Source: CAZLYK01 sp964563495
GTDB taxonomy: Bacteria; Acidobacteriota; Blastocatellia; RBC074
DNA: 17,763 nt
NCBI GenBank assembly: GCA_964563495.1
Contig: CAZLYK010000116.1
Location: 1 to 17,763 of the forward strand
Direction of reading: 5' to 3'
The position numbers were made by a program, and so were the translations under genes. Below are positions 9,938-17,711 of the stretch, piece by piece (within the stretch, counting starts at the first letter, position 1; each line of letters starts with the position of its first letter). A model generated the notes under the pieces. That model was not told where the DNA came from. It made no database searches and worked only from the letters and a program-made list of their open reading frames with translations.

Positions 9938-10969
9938 ATGCTTAAAAACACAGGCTTGAAGATCATTTTTGGCGCACTGGCAGTCATCGCAATTCTCGGA
10001 CTGCTGCGTTTCAAACCCTGGCAACGATCAGGCTCAGAGCGGTCAATGGGTGTGGACACAACGGCGCGCGCGCAACTCAACGTAGGGTTTCTGCCCGTCA
10101 CCTGACATCTGACGTGCCCGGTGACGGATTACGCATCCCGCACCAGCACGACGACTCGGTTCGAGTCGCAGCGTTTTACGGACTTCCCGACCATCGTCGA
10201 ATCGATTAAGAGCGGGCGGCTGGAAGCGACCTTTATGATTGCGCCGCTGGCAATGAAACTGCGAGAGCAGGGCGTGCCGGTCAAGATTCTCTACCTCGGT
10301 CACCGCGATGGCTCGACGGTCATGGTGCGAAAGGAAGACCCGGCAAAATCCCTGCGCGACCTGCGCGGCAAGACCTTCGCCATCCCGAGCAAATACAGCA
10401 ATCAGAACCTGGTCATTCACAAGCTGATGGAGGATCAGGGCGTCAAGCCGGATGAGATTCGCTTTGTCGAGATGCCGCCGCCGGATATGCCCGGTGCGCT
10501 GGCGGCAAAGGCGATTGACGCGTATTTCGTCGGCGAACCTCACGCGGCGCGCGCTGAGCTGGACGGCACAGGACGCGTCCTCTATCACGCCAAGGACATC
10601 TGGCCCAACTTCATCTCGTGTGTGCTGGTCGCGACCGAAAAGTTGATCAAAGAGCAACCGGAAGTCGTGCGCGATCTGGTCCGCGGCATTGCCGAAAGCG
10701 GCGAATGGGCTGAAACGCACCGCCTCGATGCCGCCAAGCTCGTTTCACCCTACTTTCGTCAGGATGAAAAGGTTGTCCGCTACGTCTTGACCCAACCGCC
10801 GGATCGGGTCAGTTATCGAATGCTGACGCCGACGGATGAGGAGATGAAACGGATCCTCGAGATGGGCTTGAAAGCCGGGATTCTTGACAGGCCGATCGAA
10901 ATGAAAGACCTGATCGACCGTTCGTTTATCCCGACCGAGATCAAAGCCGCTTCGATCACCGTGCAATAA
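9938..10969 (+). CDS. ABC substrate-binding protein (SsuA/THI5-like) with in-frame TGA at 10103, candidate selenoprotein
   Basis: From ATG 9938 the frame stays open except for one TGA at 10103-10105 and yields 343 residues. An N-terminal signal/anchor ('IIFGALAVIAILGLL', residues 9-23) is followed by a linker and possible cleavage after 'TARA', then the first beta strand 'LNVGFLPVT', Sec56, and 'HLTCPVTDYASR'. The rest is a periplasmic-binding-protein fold ('FPTIVESIKSGRLEATFM', 'LRGKTFAIPSKYS', 'MPGALAAKAIDAYFVGEP'). Without read-through the signal peptide and first strand would be cut from the rest, and the downstream part would begin at GTG 10121 with no signal and no evident ribosome-binding site. 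U56 and C60 form a UxxxC pair in the loop after strand 1, where SsuA/THI5-type proteins contact ligand. It completes the importer whose permease and ATPase lie upstream. A decayed pseudogene is possible but unlikely given the intact flanks, the SECIS-like hairpin and a second Sec-type gene nearby. Confidence 0.82.
10114..10143 (+). promoter_or_regulatory. Candidate bacterial SECIS for the substrate-binding protein
   Basis: Pairs by eye: GTGC 10114-10117 with GCAC 10140-10143; internal loop CC/CC; GGTG 10120-10123 with CATC 10134-10137 (one GU pair); bulged A 10124; CG 10125-10126 with CG 10132-10133; apical loop GATTA 10127-10131. The loop starts 21 nt after the TGA and begins with G, as expected for bacterial SECIS elements. 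The apical 2-bp step next to a bulge is weaker than in the AhpD-like gene. Confidence 0.55.
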
Positions 10970-11054
10970 TAGACGGGATAAACAAGATTTTTGCAGGAAA
11001 GGACAAGACCATATCTTGTCCTTTCCTGCAAAAATCTTGTTTATCCTGTCTATT
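10968..11054. repeat. 41-nt-arm palindrome (intergenic)
   Basis: The left arm 10968-11008 pairs with 11014-11054 around the loop CCATA. Only one position differs, and it would be a G-U pair in RNA. The geometry (41 + 5 + 41) and outer end AATAGAC match the copy at 5387-5473, but the inner sequence differs (ATAAACAAGATTTTTGCAGG), so the arms have diverged together. It begins inside the stop codon of the binding-protein gene and ends 24 nt before the next start. Confidence 0.95.
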
Positions 11055-11062
11055 CATACCGT

Positions 11063-11069
11063 AAGGAGA
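11063..11069 (+). promoter_or_regulatory. Ribosome-binding site of the Asn-synthase-like gene
   Basis: AAGGAGA sits about 9 nt before ATG 11079 and just outside the palindrome. It decides the start against ATG 11016, which lies within the palindrome. Confidence 0.75.
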
Positions 11070-11078
11070 AGACGCCGT

Positions 11079-12479
11079 ATGCTTGAAGGAGTTGAACGCC
11101 TCGTCAGTTTGGTTGAGCCACAAACTTCGGCGCTGACCGGATGTACGCCCGATCAAATCACCGCCGCCGTGCAAACCGGTGATCTGAGCTCGCTCCGGCG
11201 GACCGATGGCCATTTCGCGGCGGTCGAGCGCGAAGGCAAGACCGTCCGGTTGGCGCGCACAATCGGGATACCGCTGCGGTACTTCGTGGCCAAGATGTAT
11301 CACGGGCCGTTCATGGTCGTCGGGCAGCGAATGGATCAACTCTTTGAATGGTGCCGTGAGCAAGGCATCGGCTGGCAGTTCGATCCAATGTACACGCGGA
11401 TGGTCCCCGCGCATTACCTGGTTGAAGTTGACCAGGTCGGCTGTCCGGACCCCTCGCCGCGTTATCACCGCTTCTTCGATCCGCAGGTTGCCGAAGGTCC
11501 GTCCGAGATCGAAGAAGCCGGAGCAAACTACATCGCCGCGACATATCAGGCATTGAAGAACTGGATCGCCACGATCCCGGCAGACGAACCAATTGCGCTG
11601 GCCTTTTCGGGCGGCGTCGACAGCGCCTCGGTCTTTCTGCTTGCCCGCAAGGCGATCGAAGAACTCGGCGGTGATTCCGCCCGGCTGCGCGCCTTCACCC
11701 TGGACATGGGAGAGGGGCGCGACGCCAAGCAGGCCGCCGAGGCGGTCGTAAGACTTGGTCTGGAAGAGCAATGGGAGGTCGTTCGCATCCCGGCGGAACA
11801 ATTGGACCTGGAAGAAGCGATTCGCGTGATCGAAGACTATCACCCACTCGATGTCGAATGCGCTGCGGTGTCGATCTGTTTGCTCAAAGGCATTCGGGAG
11901 CGGCACCCGGGCTTGAAATACCTGCTCGACGGCGACGGCGGCGATGAGAATCTGAAATCCTACCCGCTCGAGGATTCCGATCTGACGATCCACAGCGTTC
12001 TGCGCAATCCGCTGCTCTATCAGGAAGGCTGGGGGATAGACGCAATCAAACACAGCCTGACCTACTCCGGCGGCTTGTCGCGCGGTTACGTGCGGACCTA
12101 TGCGCCGGCACGCCGGTACGGCTTCGAAGCCTTCTCACCATACACCGTGCGCTCGGTCATAGCTCAGGCGCTGGCGATCCCGTTCGAGCAGGTCACCGGC
12201 GAGAGCGTCGAGAGGCTCGCGACGCTCAAGCAGGACGTCGTCAGCTCCGGCGTCAAGGCCCTGACCGGCGTCTCCATGCCCGTCTTTCCCAAACGCCGCT
12301 TTCAGGAGGGCGTCGGCGGTGCCGCTCAAAGTTACCCCCAATGGCGCGTCAACAAATCATGGTGCCGTCAGATCTTCCTGCGGCAATGGGGAGAGAGACT
12401 GCGGACCGTCTCGGGTGACGTAGCAGTGCGACGGTCGGGTAATGAAATGGCCGTCCCGGCGGCGCACATTCATGGCTGA
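11079..12479 (+). CDS. Asparagine-synthase-like ATP-dependent ligase without the glutaminase Cys
   Basis: The 466-residue protein has the asparagine synthase fold. The PP-loop 'LAFSGGVDSAS' (SGGVDS 177-182) binds ATP for substrate adenylation, and 'YLLDGDGGDE' (281-290) corresponds to the Asp/Glu Mg-binding motif of the family. The N-terminal part (about 40-120; 'DGHFAAVEREGKTVRLAR', 'MVPAHYLVEVD') resembles the second half of a class II glutaminase domain, but the protein starts 'MLEG', with no catalytic Cys2. It should therefore use free ammonia, an internal amine or another donor, as beta-lactam synthetase-like relatives do. Its stop lies within the radical SAM gene (8-nt overlap), indicating coupled translation and a shared pathway. 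The substrate is unknown. Confidence 0.85.
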   Translation: MLEGVERLVSLVEPQTSALTGCTPDQITAAVQTGDLSSLRRTDGHFAAVEREGKTVRLARTIGIPLRYFVAKMYHGPFMVVGQRMDQLFEWCREQGIGWQFDPMYTRMVPAHYLVEVDQVGCPDPSPRYHRFFDPQVAEGPSEIEEAGANYIAATYQALKNWIATIPADEPIALAFSGGVDSASVFLLARKAIEELGGDSARLRAFTLDMGEGRDAKQAAEAVVRLGLEEQWEVVRIPAEQLDLEEAIRVIEDYHPLDVECAAVSICLLKGIRERHPGLKYLLDGDGGDENLKSYPLEDSDLTIHSVLRNPLLYQEGWGIDAIKHSLTYSGGLSRGYVRTYAPARRYGFEAFSPYTVRSVIAQALAIPFEQVTGESVERLATLKQDVVSSGVKALTGVSMPVFPKRRFQEGVGGAAQSYPQWRVNKSWCRQIFLRQWGERLRTVSGDVAVRRSGNEMAVPAAHIHG

Positions 12480-13443
12480 GATTTACCCTGCAACTCAATC
12501 GCATCGTGACCGCTGGATCATCAAACGTCGCGGGCCGAAGAACCTGCTCGACCCGGAGAGGCCATACGCCTTCCTCTGCGAAGACGAGTTCGGCGCGACC
12601 GGCGAACTCGTCCCGACCGCGACCATCTTTCTGACCAATCGCGAATGTCCGTATCGCTGCCTCATGTGCGACCTCTGGCAAAACACGCTCGACGGGCGCG
12701 TGCAGAGAGGGGCGATCGCCGGGCAGATTCGCTATGCGCTCGCCCGCTTGCCCCAGGCACAACAGATCAAGTTATACAACGCCGGCAGCTTCTTTGACCC
12801 GCAAGCCATCCCGCCGGGCGATGACGAGGAGATCGCCGCAACTGTATCGGGTTTCAAACGGGTGATCGTCGAATGCCATCCGGCCCTGCTGACCGAAAAA
12901 ACGGGCGCGCGATGTTTGCGCTTTCGTGACCTGATCCAGGGCGATCTGGAGGTCGCAGTCGGGCTTGAAACGGTTCATCCGCGGGTCCTGGACAAACTCA
13001 ACAAGCGAATGACAGTGGATGATTTCAGGAGGGCGGCCGAATTTCTAGTACGCAATGACCTTGCCCTGCGCGTCTTCCTGCTGCTCAATCCGCCGTTCCT
13101 TGACCAGGCCGAAGGACTCGAGTGGGCACACCGTTCGCTCGAAGCGGCGGTGGAATGCGGCGCTTGCGTGTGTTCGATCATCCCTACGCGTGGCGGCAAC
13201 GGGGCGATGGAAGCCCTCGGCCACCTTTACCACCCGCCGGAGTTGCGCTCGCTCGAAACGGCGATCGAGTACGGATTATCGTTGAACCGCCCACGCGTCT
13301 TCGCCGACCTCTGGGATATCGAAAAGTTTTACGCTTGTGATTGTTCGCCCCTGCGCGCCGCCCGGCTGAGCGAAATGAATAGAACGCAAAAAACCCCCGC
13401 GGCGGTGGAGTGTGAACTATGCGGTTTACACTCGGGTGAGTAG
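12472..13443 (+). CDS. Radical SAM protein (Elp3/RaSEA-like fold)
   Basis: A 323-residue radical SAM enzyme: 'NRECPYRCLMCDLW' holds the C-x3-C-x2-C [4Fe-4S] motif (C59, C63, C66). 'LYNAGSFFDPQAIP' and 'VAVGLETVHPRVLDKLNKRMT' are typical of the Elp3-like group that includes the archaeosine enzyme RaSEA. The C-terminus has four more Cys, CDC and CELC ('YACDCSP...VECELC'), which could bind zinc or a second cluster. ATG 12472 overlaps the preceding stop by 8 nt; ATG 12442 would add ten residues ('MKWPSRRRTF') and cannot be excluded. Paired with the Asn-synthase-like gene, it probably modifies a small molecule or a tRNA-like base; I favour the small molecule because of context. The stop TAG 13441-13443 is followed at once by a palindrome. 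Confidence 0.87.
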   Translation: MAEIYPATQSHRDRWIIKRRGPKNLLDPERPYAFLCEDEFGATGELVPTATIFLTNRECPYRCLMCDLWQNTLDGRVQRGAIAGQIRYALARLPQAQQIKLYNAGSFFDPQAIPPGDDEEIAATVSGFKRVIVECHPALLTEKTGARCLRFRDLIQGDLEVAVGLETVHPRVLDKLNKRMTVDDFRRAAEFLVRNDLALRVFLLLNPPFLDQAEGLEWAHRSLEAAVECGACVCSIIPTRGGNGAMEALGHLYHPPELRSLETAIEYGLSLNRPRVFADLWDIEKFYACDCSPLRAARLSEMNRTQKTPAAVECELCGLHSGE

Positions 13444-13448
13444 ATCAA

Positions 13449-13566
13449 AGAAGAAAATAGACAGGATTTACAGGATTTAAATAGGATTAAACAGGATTAA
13501 AGCCAAGGCAAAAAAACGTCCTGTTTAATCCTATTTAAATCCTGTAAATCCTGTCTATTTTCTTCT
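13449..13566. repeat. Perfect 48-nt-arm palindrome (intergenic)
   Basis: Arm 13449-13496 is the exact reverse complement of 13519-13566, with a 22-nt purine-rich loop. The arms start AGAAGAAAATAGACAGGATT and contain four AGGATT units at 10-13 nt spacing. It fills almost the whole 145-nt gap between the radical SAM and flavoprotein genes. No other signal is seen there except the ribosome-binding site after it. Confidence 0.95.
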
Positions 13567-13572
13567 CATTCA

Positions 13573-13580
13573 AAGGAAGA
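13573..13580 (+). promoter_or_regulatory. Ribosome-binding site of the flavoprotein gene
   Basis: AAGGAAGA ends 8 nt before ATG 13589 and supports that start. Confidence 0.65.
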
Positions 13581-13588
13581 TTGCTGTA

Positions 13589-15148
13589 ATGAGAGAGGAT
13601 TTTGATCTTGCCATTGTAGGCTCGGGGTTCGGCGGCTCGCTACTGGCGATGGTCGCGCGGCGGGTCGGGCTTTCGGTGATCCTGCTCGAACGCTTGGCGC
13701 ACCCGCGGTTTGCGATCGGTGAATCGACCTCGCCGCTGGCCAACCTGGTTATCGAACAACTGGCCGGGCAGTACGACCTGCCGCAACTCAAGCCGCTGGC
13801 TTCGTGGGGCCAGTGGCAGCGGACTTACCCTCAGGTGATTGGCGGGCTCAAACGGGGTTTTACCTACTTCAAACACGATGAGGGAAAACGATACCGCACG
13901 GCGGCGGACCGCTCCAACCAGTTATTGGTCGCCGCCAGCCCGAATGACGAGACGGCCGATTCACACTGGATGAGGTCCAGCGTCGATCAGTTCCTGGTCG
14001 ATCAGGCGACGGCGACCGGCGTCGAGTACCTTGATCAGACCCGGTTGGATTCGGTTGAATTGCCCGCTGACGGGGTTGTCGGATTGAAAGGCGAAAGGCT
14101 CGGTCGGGAGGTTTGTATTACTGCACGCCTGGTCATTGACGCCAGCGGGCCGCGCGGCTTTCTCAGCCGGAATTTGAATCTTCGAGAGACGGCGTTTGCG
14201 GATTACCCGCCGACGCAATCCCTGTTTTCGCATTTCACCGGTGTTCGGCGCTGCGACGAGATGCGGGATTACGCCGTCTGCGAAGAGCCGCCCTATCCGA
14301 TGGATGCGGCCGCGGTTCATCACGTCTTTCCGGGAGGGTGGATGTGGGTGCTCCGCTTCAACAACGGCGTGACCAGCGCGGGAATCGCGGTCACTGACGA
14401 ACTGGCAGATGAGTTGGGGCTGGCGGAGGGCGAAACGGCGTGGCGCCGATTCCTCTCTCGTTTTCCATCGATCGCGGCGCAATTTGCCGGCGCGGAGGCC
14501 ATCAGGGAATTCACCCGGCAGCCGCGGCTGACCTACCGGTCCACTGTCGCCACGGGTAGAAACTGGGTCATGCTGCCCTCGGCCGCCGCCTTCGTCGACC
14601 CGCTCTTCAGTACAGGAATTCCGCTGACCCTGCTCGGCATCGAAAGGCTTGGTAAAATTCTCGCGGAAAGCTTCGGCCGAGATGACCTCAGCCATCGGCT
14701 GCGCGAATACGGCGAGGTTACACTGGCTGAGGCCGATCAGACGGCGCATTTTATCGGCTCCTGCTACGCCGCATTCCCGCAATTCGAGAAGTTCACGGCT
14801 TACTCTATGTTCTACTTCGCTGCCGCCAGCTACAGCGAGATGGCGCGCAGGCTCGGCCGCGGACATCTGGTTACCAGATTCCTGGCAGCGGATCGATCGG
14901 AGTTCGCCGCCGGCATCCGCGAGTTCGGAGACAAATTGAGGAGGTCTCGCCACGGCGGTGATCCAAACGCTTTTGCCCAACGGGTCGCAGATTCGGTCGA
15001 TTGCCTGAATATAGCCGGTCTCTGCAACCCACAAAAACGTAACTGGTACGGCGTTGACCTTGAAGATGTGGCAACCGGCGCCGCCAAACTCGGTTTGGCC
15101 GAGTCTGAAGCACGCCAGGCTTTGGCCTTACTCCCTATTCACATCTGA
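13589..15148 (+). CDS. FAD-dependent oxidoreductase, flavin halogenase-like
   Basis: This 519-residue flavoprotein has a dinucleotide-binding start 'LAIVGSGFGGS' (GxGxxG, 11-16) with acidic E34 closing strand 2. 'GEST' (44-47) and 'DPLFSTGI' (about 336-343) are shared with the tryptophan-halogenase/PHBH-like superfamily. The halogenase diagnostic WxWxIP is present only as 'GGWMWVLRF' (about residue 250), lacking I-P, so halogenation is doubtful and oxidation, hydroxylation or reduction of a small molecule is equally likely. It is the last + strand gene and probably acts with the ligase and radical SAM enzyme upstream, though a palindrome separates them. Its last 14 bases overlap the end of the convergent permease gene. 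Confidence 0.88.
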   Translation: MREDFDLAIVGSGFGGSLLAMVARRVGLSVILLERLAHPRFAIGESTSPLANLVIEQLAGQYDLPQLKPLASWGQWQRTYPQVIGGLKRGFTYFKHDEGKRYRTAADRSNQLLVAASPNDETADSHWMRSSVDQFLVDQATATGVEYLDQTRLDSVELPADGVVGLKGERLGREVCITARLVIDASGPRGFLSRNLNLRETAFADYPPTQSLFSHFTGVRRCDEMRDYAVCEEPPYPMDAAAVHHVFPGGWMWVLRFNNGVTSAGIAVTDELADELGLAEGETAWRRFLSRFPSIAAQFAGAEAIREFTRQPRLTYRSTVATGRNWVMLPSAAAFVDPLFSTGIPLTLLGIERLGKILAESFGRDDLSHRLREYGEVTLAEADQTAHFIGSCYAAFPQFEKFTAYSMFYFAAASYSEMARRLGRGHLVTRFLAADRSEFAAGIREFGDKLRRSRHGGDPNAFAQRVADSVDCLNIAGLCNPQKRNWYGVDLEDVATGAAKLGLAESEARQALALLPIHI

Positions 15149-17552
15149 GTGCGGTCATCGGGTCCACCTTAGTCGCACGCCGCGCCGGAAGGTAGCACGC
15201 CACCAGCGCCACCAGCGCCAGCAGCAGCGCAATCAGCACGAATGTCGGCGGGTCGGTGGCGTTGACGCCGAATAATAGACTCTTCATCAGGCGCGTCAGA
15301 GCGAAAGCGCCGGCCAGCCCTATCCCCGCGCCGATCAGGACCAGTCTCATTCCCTGCCCGATCACCATGCGCAGCACATCGCCGATCCTGGCGCCGAGCG
15401 CCATGCGCACGCCAATTTCGTGACTACGCTGCGCGACGGCATAACTCATGACGCCGTAAATGCCGGCCGCCGCCAGGACCAGGGCCAGCGCAGAGAAGAT
15501 TCCGAAGAGCAGCAGGGTGAAGCGCGGCGTCGCGATCGATTCCGCGGTGATCTTCTCCATCGTTTTGACGGCTGCCACGGCGAGATTATTGTCGATCGCG
15601 GCGACGGCTCCACGCAATGCGGGGGCGAGGCCGGAGGGATCGGTGGTCGTCCGGACGACCAGAAACATGCGCGGTGACGGAACCTGCCGGTCGGGGAAAT
15701 ACATCGACGGCCTTGAATCCTCGGTCAGGCCGAAATGCCTGACGTCGGCGATGACGCCGACGATTTCACGCCAGCCGTCCGGCCTGCCGTTGCCGATGCG
15801 TTTCCCCAGCGGGTTTTCGTTTGGGAAATAACGGCGGACAAAAGTTTCATTGATGATCGCGACTTTGGGCGACTGTTCGTTGTCGCTGCCGGTAAACCAT
15901 CGCCCCGCGCGCAGAGGGGTCGCCATGGTGCTGAAATAATCCTGGCTGACGGAATTGTACCAGGCGGCAGGTTGCTGATTGGACGGCGGCGCGGGACGAC
16001 CTTCAATCACGAATGACGTGTCGTTATTGAGGCCTCCCATCGGCAAGGTTGAGACAACACCGGCCGATTGGACACCCGGCAGGGCTTTGACCCGTTCGAG
16101 AACCCGGCTATAAAACTCCGTGATTTTCTGAGGTTCGGGGTAGCCGCTGCGCGGCAGGTTGATGAACGCTGTCAGCACACCCTTCGGATTGAAGCCCGGA
16201 TCAACGCGCTGAAGCTGCATGAAACTTTTCATGAGCAGGCCCGCACCGATCAGCAGGATCAGCGCAAGCGCGGTTTCGGCAATGACCATGAGGCTGAGCG
16301 CGCGATGGCTGCCCGGCGCCGAGAGCACGCCTTTACCGCTGTCACGCAGCGACTGGTTGAGGTCCGTCCGCGAAATCTGCCAGGCCGGAACGAGGCCAAA
16401 GAGCAATCCCGTCAGGATCGTGGTCACCAACGAGAAGCCCAGGACCCGGCGATCGACCACGATCTCATCCAGACGCGGCGTCCCGGAGGGGCTGAAGTTG
16501 ACCAGTAGATCGACCATCCAGTAGGAGAGCAGAAATCCGAGCGCCCCGCCGAGCGATGCGAGGAGAAGGCTTTCAACCAGCAGTTGCCGGATGATTCTTG
16601 CTCTCCCGGCGCCCAGCGCCGAGCGGATAGCGATCTCTTTTTCCCGGGTCGCTCCGCGGGCCAGGAGCAGGTTCGCCACATTGGCGCAGGCGATCAGCAG
16701 CAGGAGCGCGACTGCGCCGAGCAGGGCGAGGATCGGCTTTTTGACCTCGCCGGTCAGATATTCGTGTAGCGGTTTGAGCGTCACGCCGACCCTGGCGTTG
16801 GTCTCCGGAAACTGCTTTTCGATGTTGGCGGCGATCATTTCCAGTTCACGGCGCGCCTGCGTTTCGGTGACTCCGGCTTTGAGTCGCGCCATGACACGAA
16901 TCGTCAGACAACCGCGTTGACAGCTCTCGGGAAAGGCGGGAAGCAAAGTGCGATAGAGCTCGGCTTGCGGGAGGACCGGAAATTTGAACCCCCCGGGCAG
17001 TATGCCAATCACCGTCCAACTCTCGCCGTTCAACGAAATCGGTTTGCCGATCAGCGAATCATCGCCGCCGAAACGCCGCTGCCACAGGCCTTGACTGAGG
17101 ATGACGACTCTCTCCGCACCGCGCTGGTCTTCTTCACGACGAAAGGTGCGCCCCTTTTCCGGGACGACTCCCAACATGTCAAAGGTGTTGTATGAGATTG
17201 CCGCGCCGGTCAACTGTTCCGGTTCGGACTTACCGGTCAGCGTCGGCTGCCAGCCATTCCATGCCACTACGTGATCGAACGATCGCGCCTGATCGCGCCA
17301 GTCCGCGAAACCCGTCGGTGAAGTCCATTCGGTTTCCGGTCCGCCAATGGCCACCTGATTTTCCCAGATTGTCATAAACCGCTCGGCCTGCGGCAACGAA
17401 AGCGATCTGAGCAGAACGCCATTGACGACGCTGAAAATCGCCGAGGTCGCACCGATCCCCAGCGCGAGGGTGAAGATGGCAATCAAGGCGAAGCCGGGGG
17501 TCTTCAACAACATTCGAGCGCCGTAGCGCAGATCTCGCCAGAGTGTTTGCAT
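15135..17552 (-). CDS. MacB/FtsX-like orphan permease (ADOP family)
   Basis: The 805-residue membrane protein begins 'MQTLWRDLRYGARMLLKTPG', the signature of the acidobacterial duplicated orphan permease family. It has a TM helix and MacB-like periplasmic domain, an FtsX four-TM core ('LLIACANVANLLLARGATREKEIAIRSALGA'), then a second copy of both ('SHEIGVRMALGARIGDVLRMVIGQG') ending 'LPARRATKVDPMTAL'. Such proteins lack a fused ATPase, and none is next to it here. Function is presumed to be export or envelope mechanotransmission. ATG at 17552 follows GGAGAAAGG on the minus strand; longer readings upstream run through palindromes. The family matches its full usual length of about 800 residues. 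It is convergent with the flavoprotein gene and probably unrelated to the operon. Confidence 0.93.
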   Translation of the reverse strand: MQTLWRDLRYGARMLLKTPGFALIAIFTLALGIGATSAIFSVVNGVLLRSLSLPQAERFMTIWENQVAIGGPETEWTSPTGFADWRDQARSFDHVVAWNGWQPTLTGKSEPEQLTGAAISYNTFDMLGVVPEKGRTFRREEDQRGAERVVILSQGLWQRRFGGDDSLIGKPISLNGESWTVIGILPGGFKFPVLPQAELYRTLLPAFPESCQRGCLTIRVMARLKAGVTETQARRELEMIAANIEKQFPETNARVGVTLKPLHEYLTGEVKKPILALLGAVALLLLIACANVANLLLARGATREKEIAIRSALGAGRARIIRQLLVESLLLASLGGALGFLLSYWMVDLLVNFSPSGTPRLDEIVVDRRVLGFSLVTTILTGLLFGLVPAWQISRTDLNQSLRDSGKGVLSAPGSHRALSLMVIAETALALILLIGAGLLMKSFMQLQRVDPGFNPKGVLTAFINLPRSGYPEPQKITEFYSRVLERVKALPGVQSAGVVSTLPMGGLNNDTSFVIEGRPAPPSNQQPAAWYNSVSQDYFSTMATPLRAGRWFTGSDNEQSPKVAIINETFVRRYFPNENPLGKRIGNGRPDGWREIVGVIADVRHFGLTEDSRPSMYFPDRQVPSPRMFLVVRTTTDPSGLAPALRGAVAAIDNNLAVAAVKTMEKITAESIATPRFTLLLFGIFSALALVLAAAGIYGVMSYAVAQRSHEIGVRMALGARIGDVLRMVIGQGMRLVLIGAGIGLAGAFALTRLMKSLLFGVNATDPPTFVLIALLLALVALVACYLPARRATKVDPMTALRCE

Positions 17553-17557
17553 AATCC

Positions 17558-17566
17558 TTTCTCCAC
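17558..17566 (-). promoter_or_regulatory. Ribosome-binding site of the orphan permease
   Basis: Read on the minus strand, GGAGAAAGG lies 5 nt before ATG 17552 and fixes this start rather than one further upstream. Confidence 0.6.
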
Positions 17567-17572
17567 TGAATG

Positions 17573-17652
17573 AGAAGAAAATAGACATGATTAACGGGAT
17601 CTCAACAGGATTAAACAGGATCGAAGACAAAGCAGAAAAAACGTCCTGTTTA
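17573..17652. repeat. Truncated copy of the 48-nt-arm palindrome
   Basis: 17573-17620 aligns over 48 nt with the left arm at 13449-13496 (AGAAGAAAATAGACA...ATTAAACAGGA, several differences). A 23-nt loop follows, with AAAAAACG at its end like the 13.5-kb copy. The right arm stops after TCCTGTTTA, where the next palindrome begins. It lies in the 5' leader of the orphan permease. Confidence 0.85.
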
Positions 17653-17653
17653 T

Positions 17654-17711
17654 AGCGATTTTCACGTTTGTGCGACCGCGTCCTCGCGGTCGCACAAACG
17701 TGAAAATTGCT
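17654..17711. repeat. Second-type palindrome replacing the end of the previous one
   Basis: Arms 17658-17680 and 17685-17707 are exact reverse complements (ATTTTCACGTTTGTGCGACC...) around the loop TCCT. Flanking bases extend the stem to about 27 bp with a GU pair. Its sequence is unrelated to the AATAGACAGG family. The final 52 bases of the window (17712-17763) show no feature. Confidence 0.9.

Noticed and set aside
10121..10969. Binding protein starting at GTG 10121
   Set aside because: It would lack the signal peptide and first strand, which are encoded in frame just upstream of the TGA.
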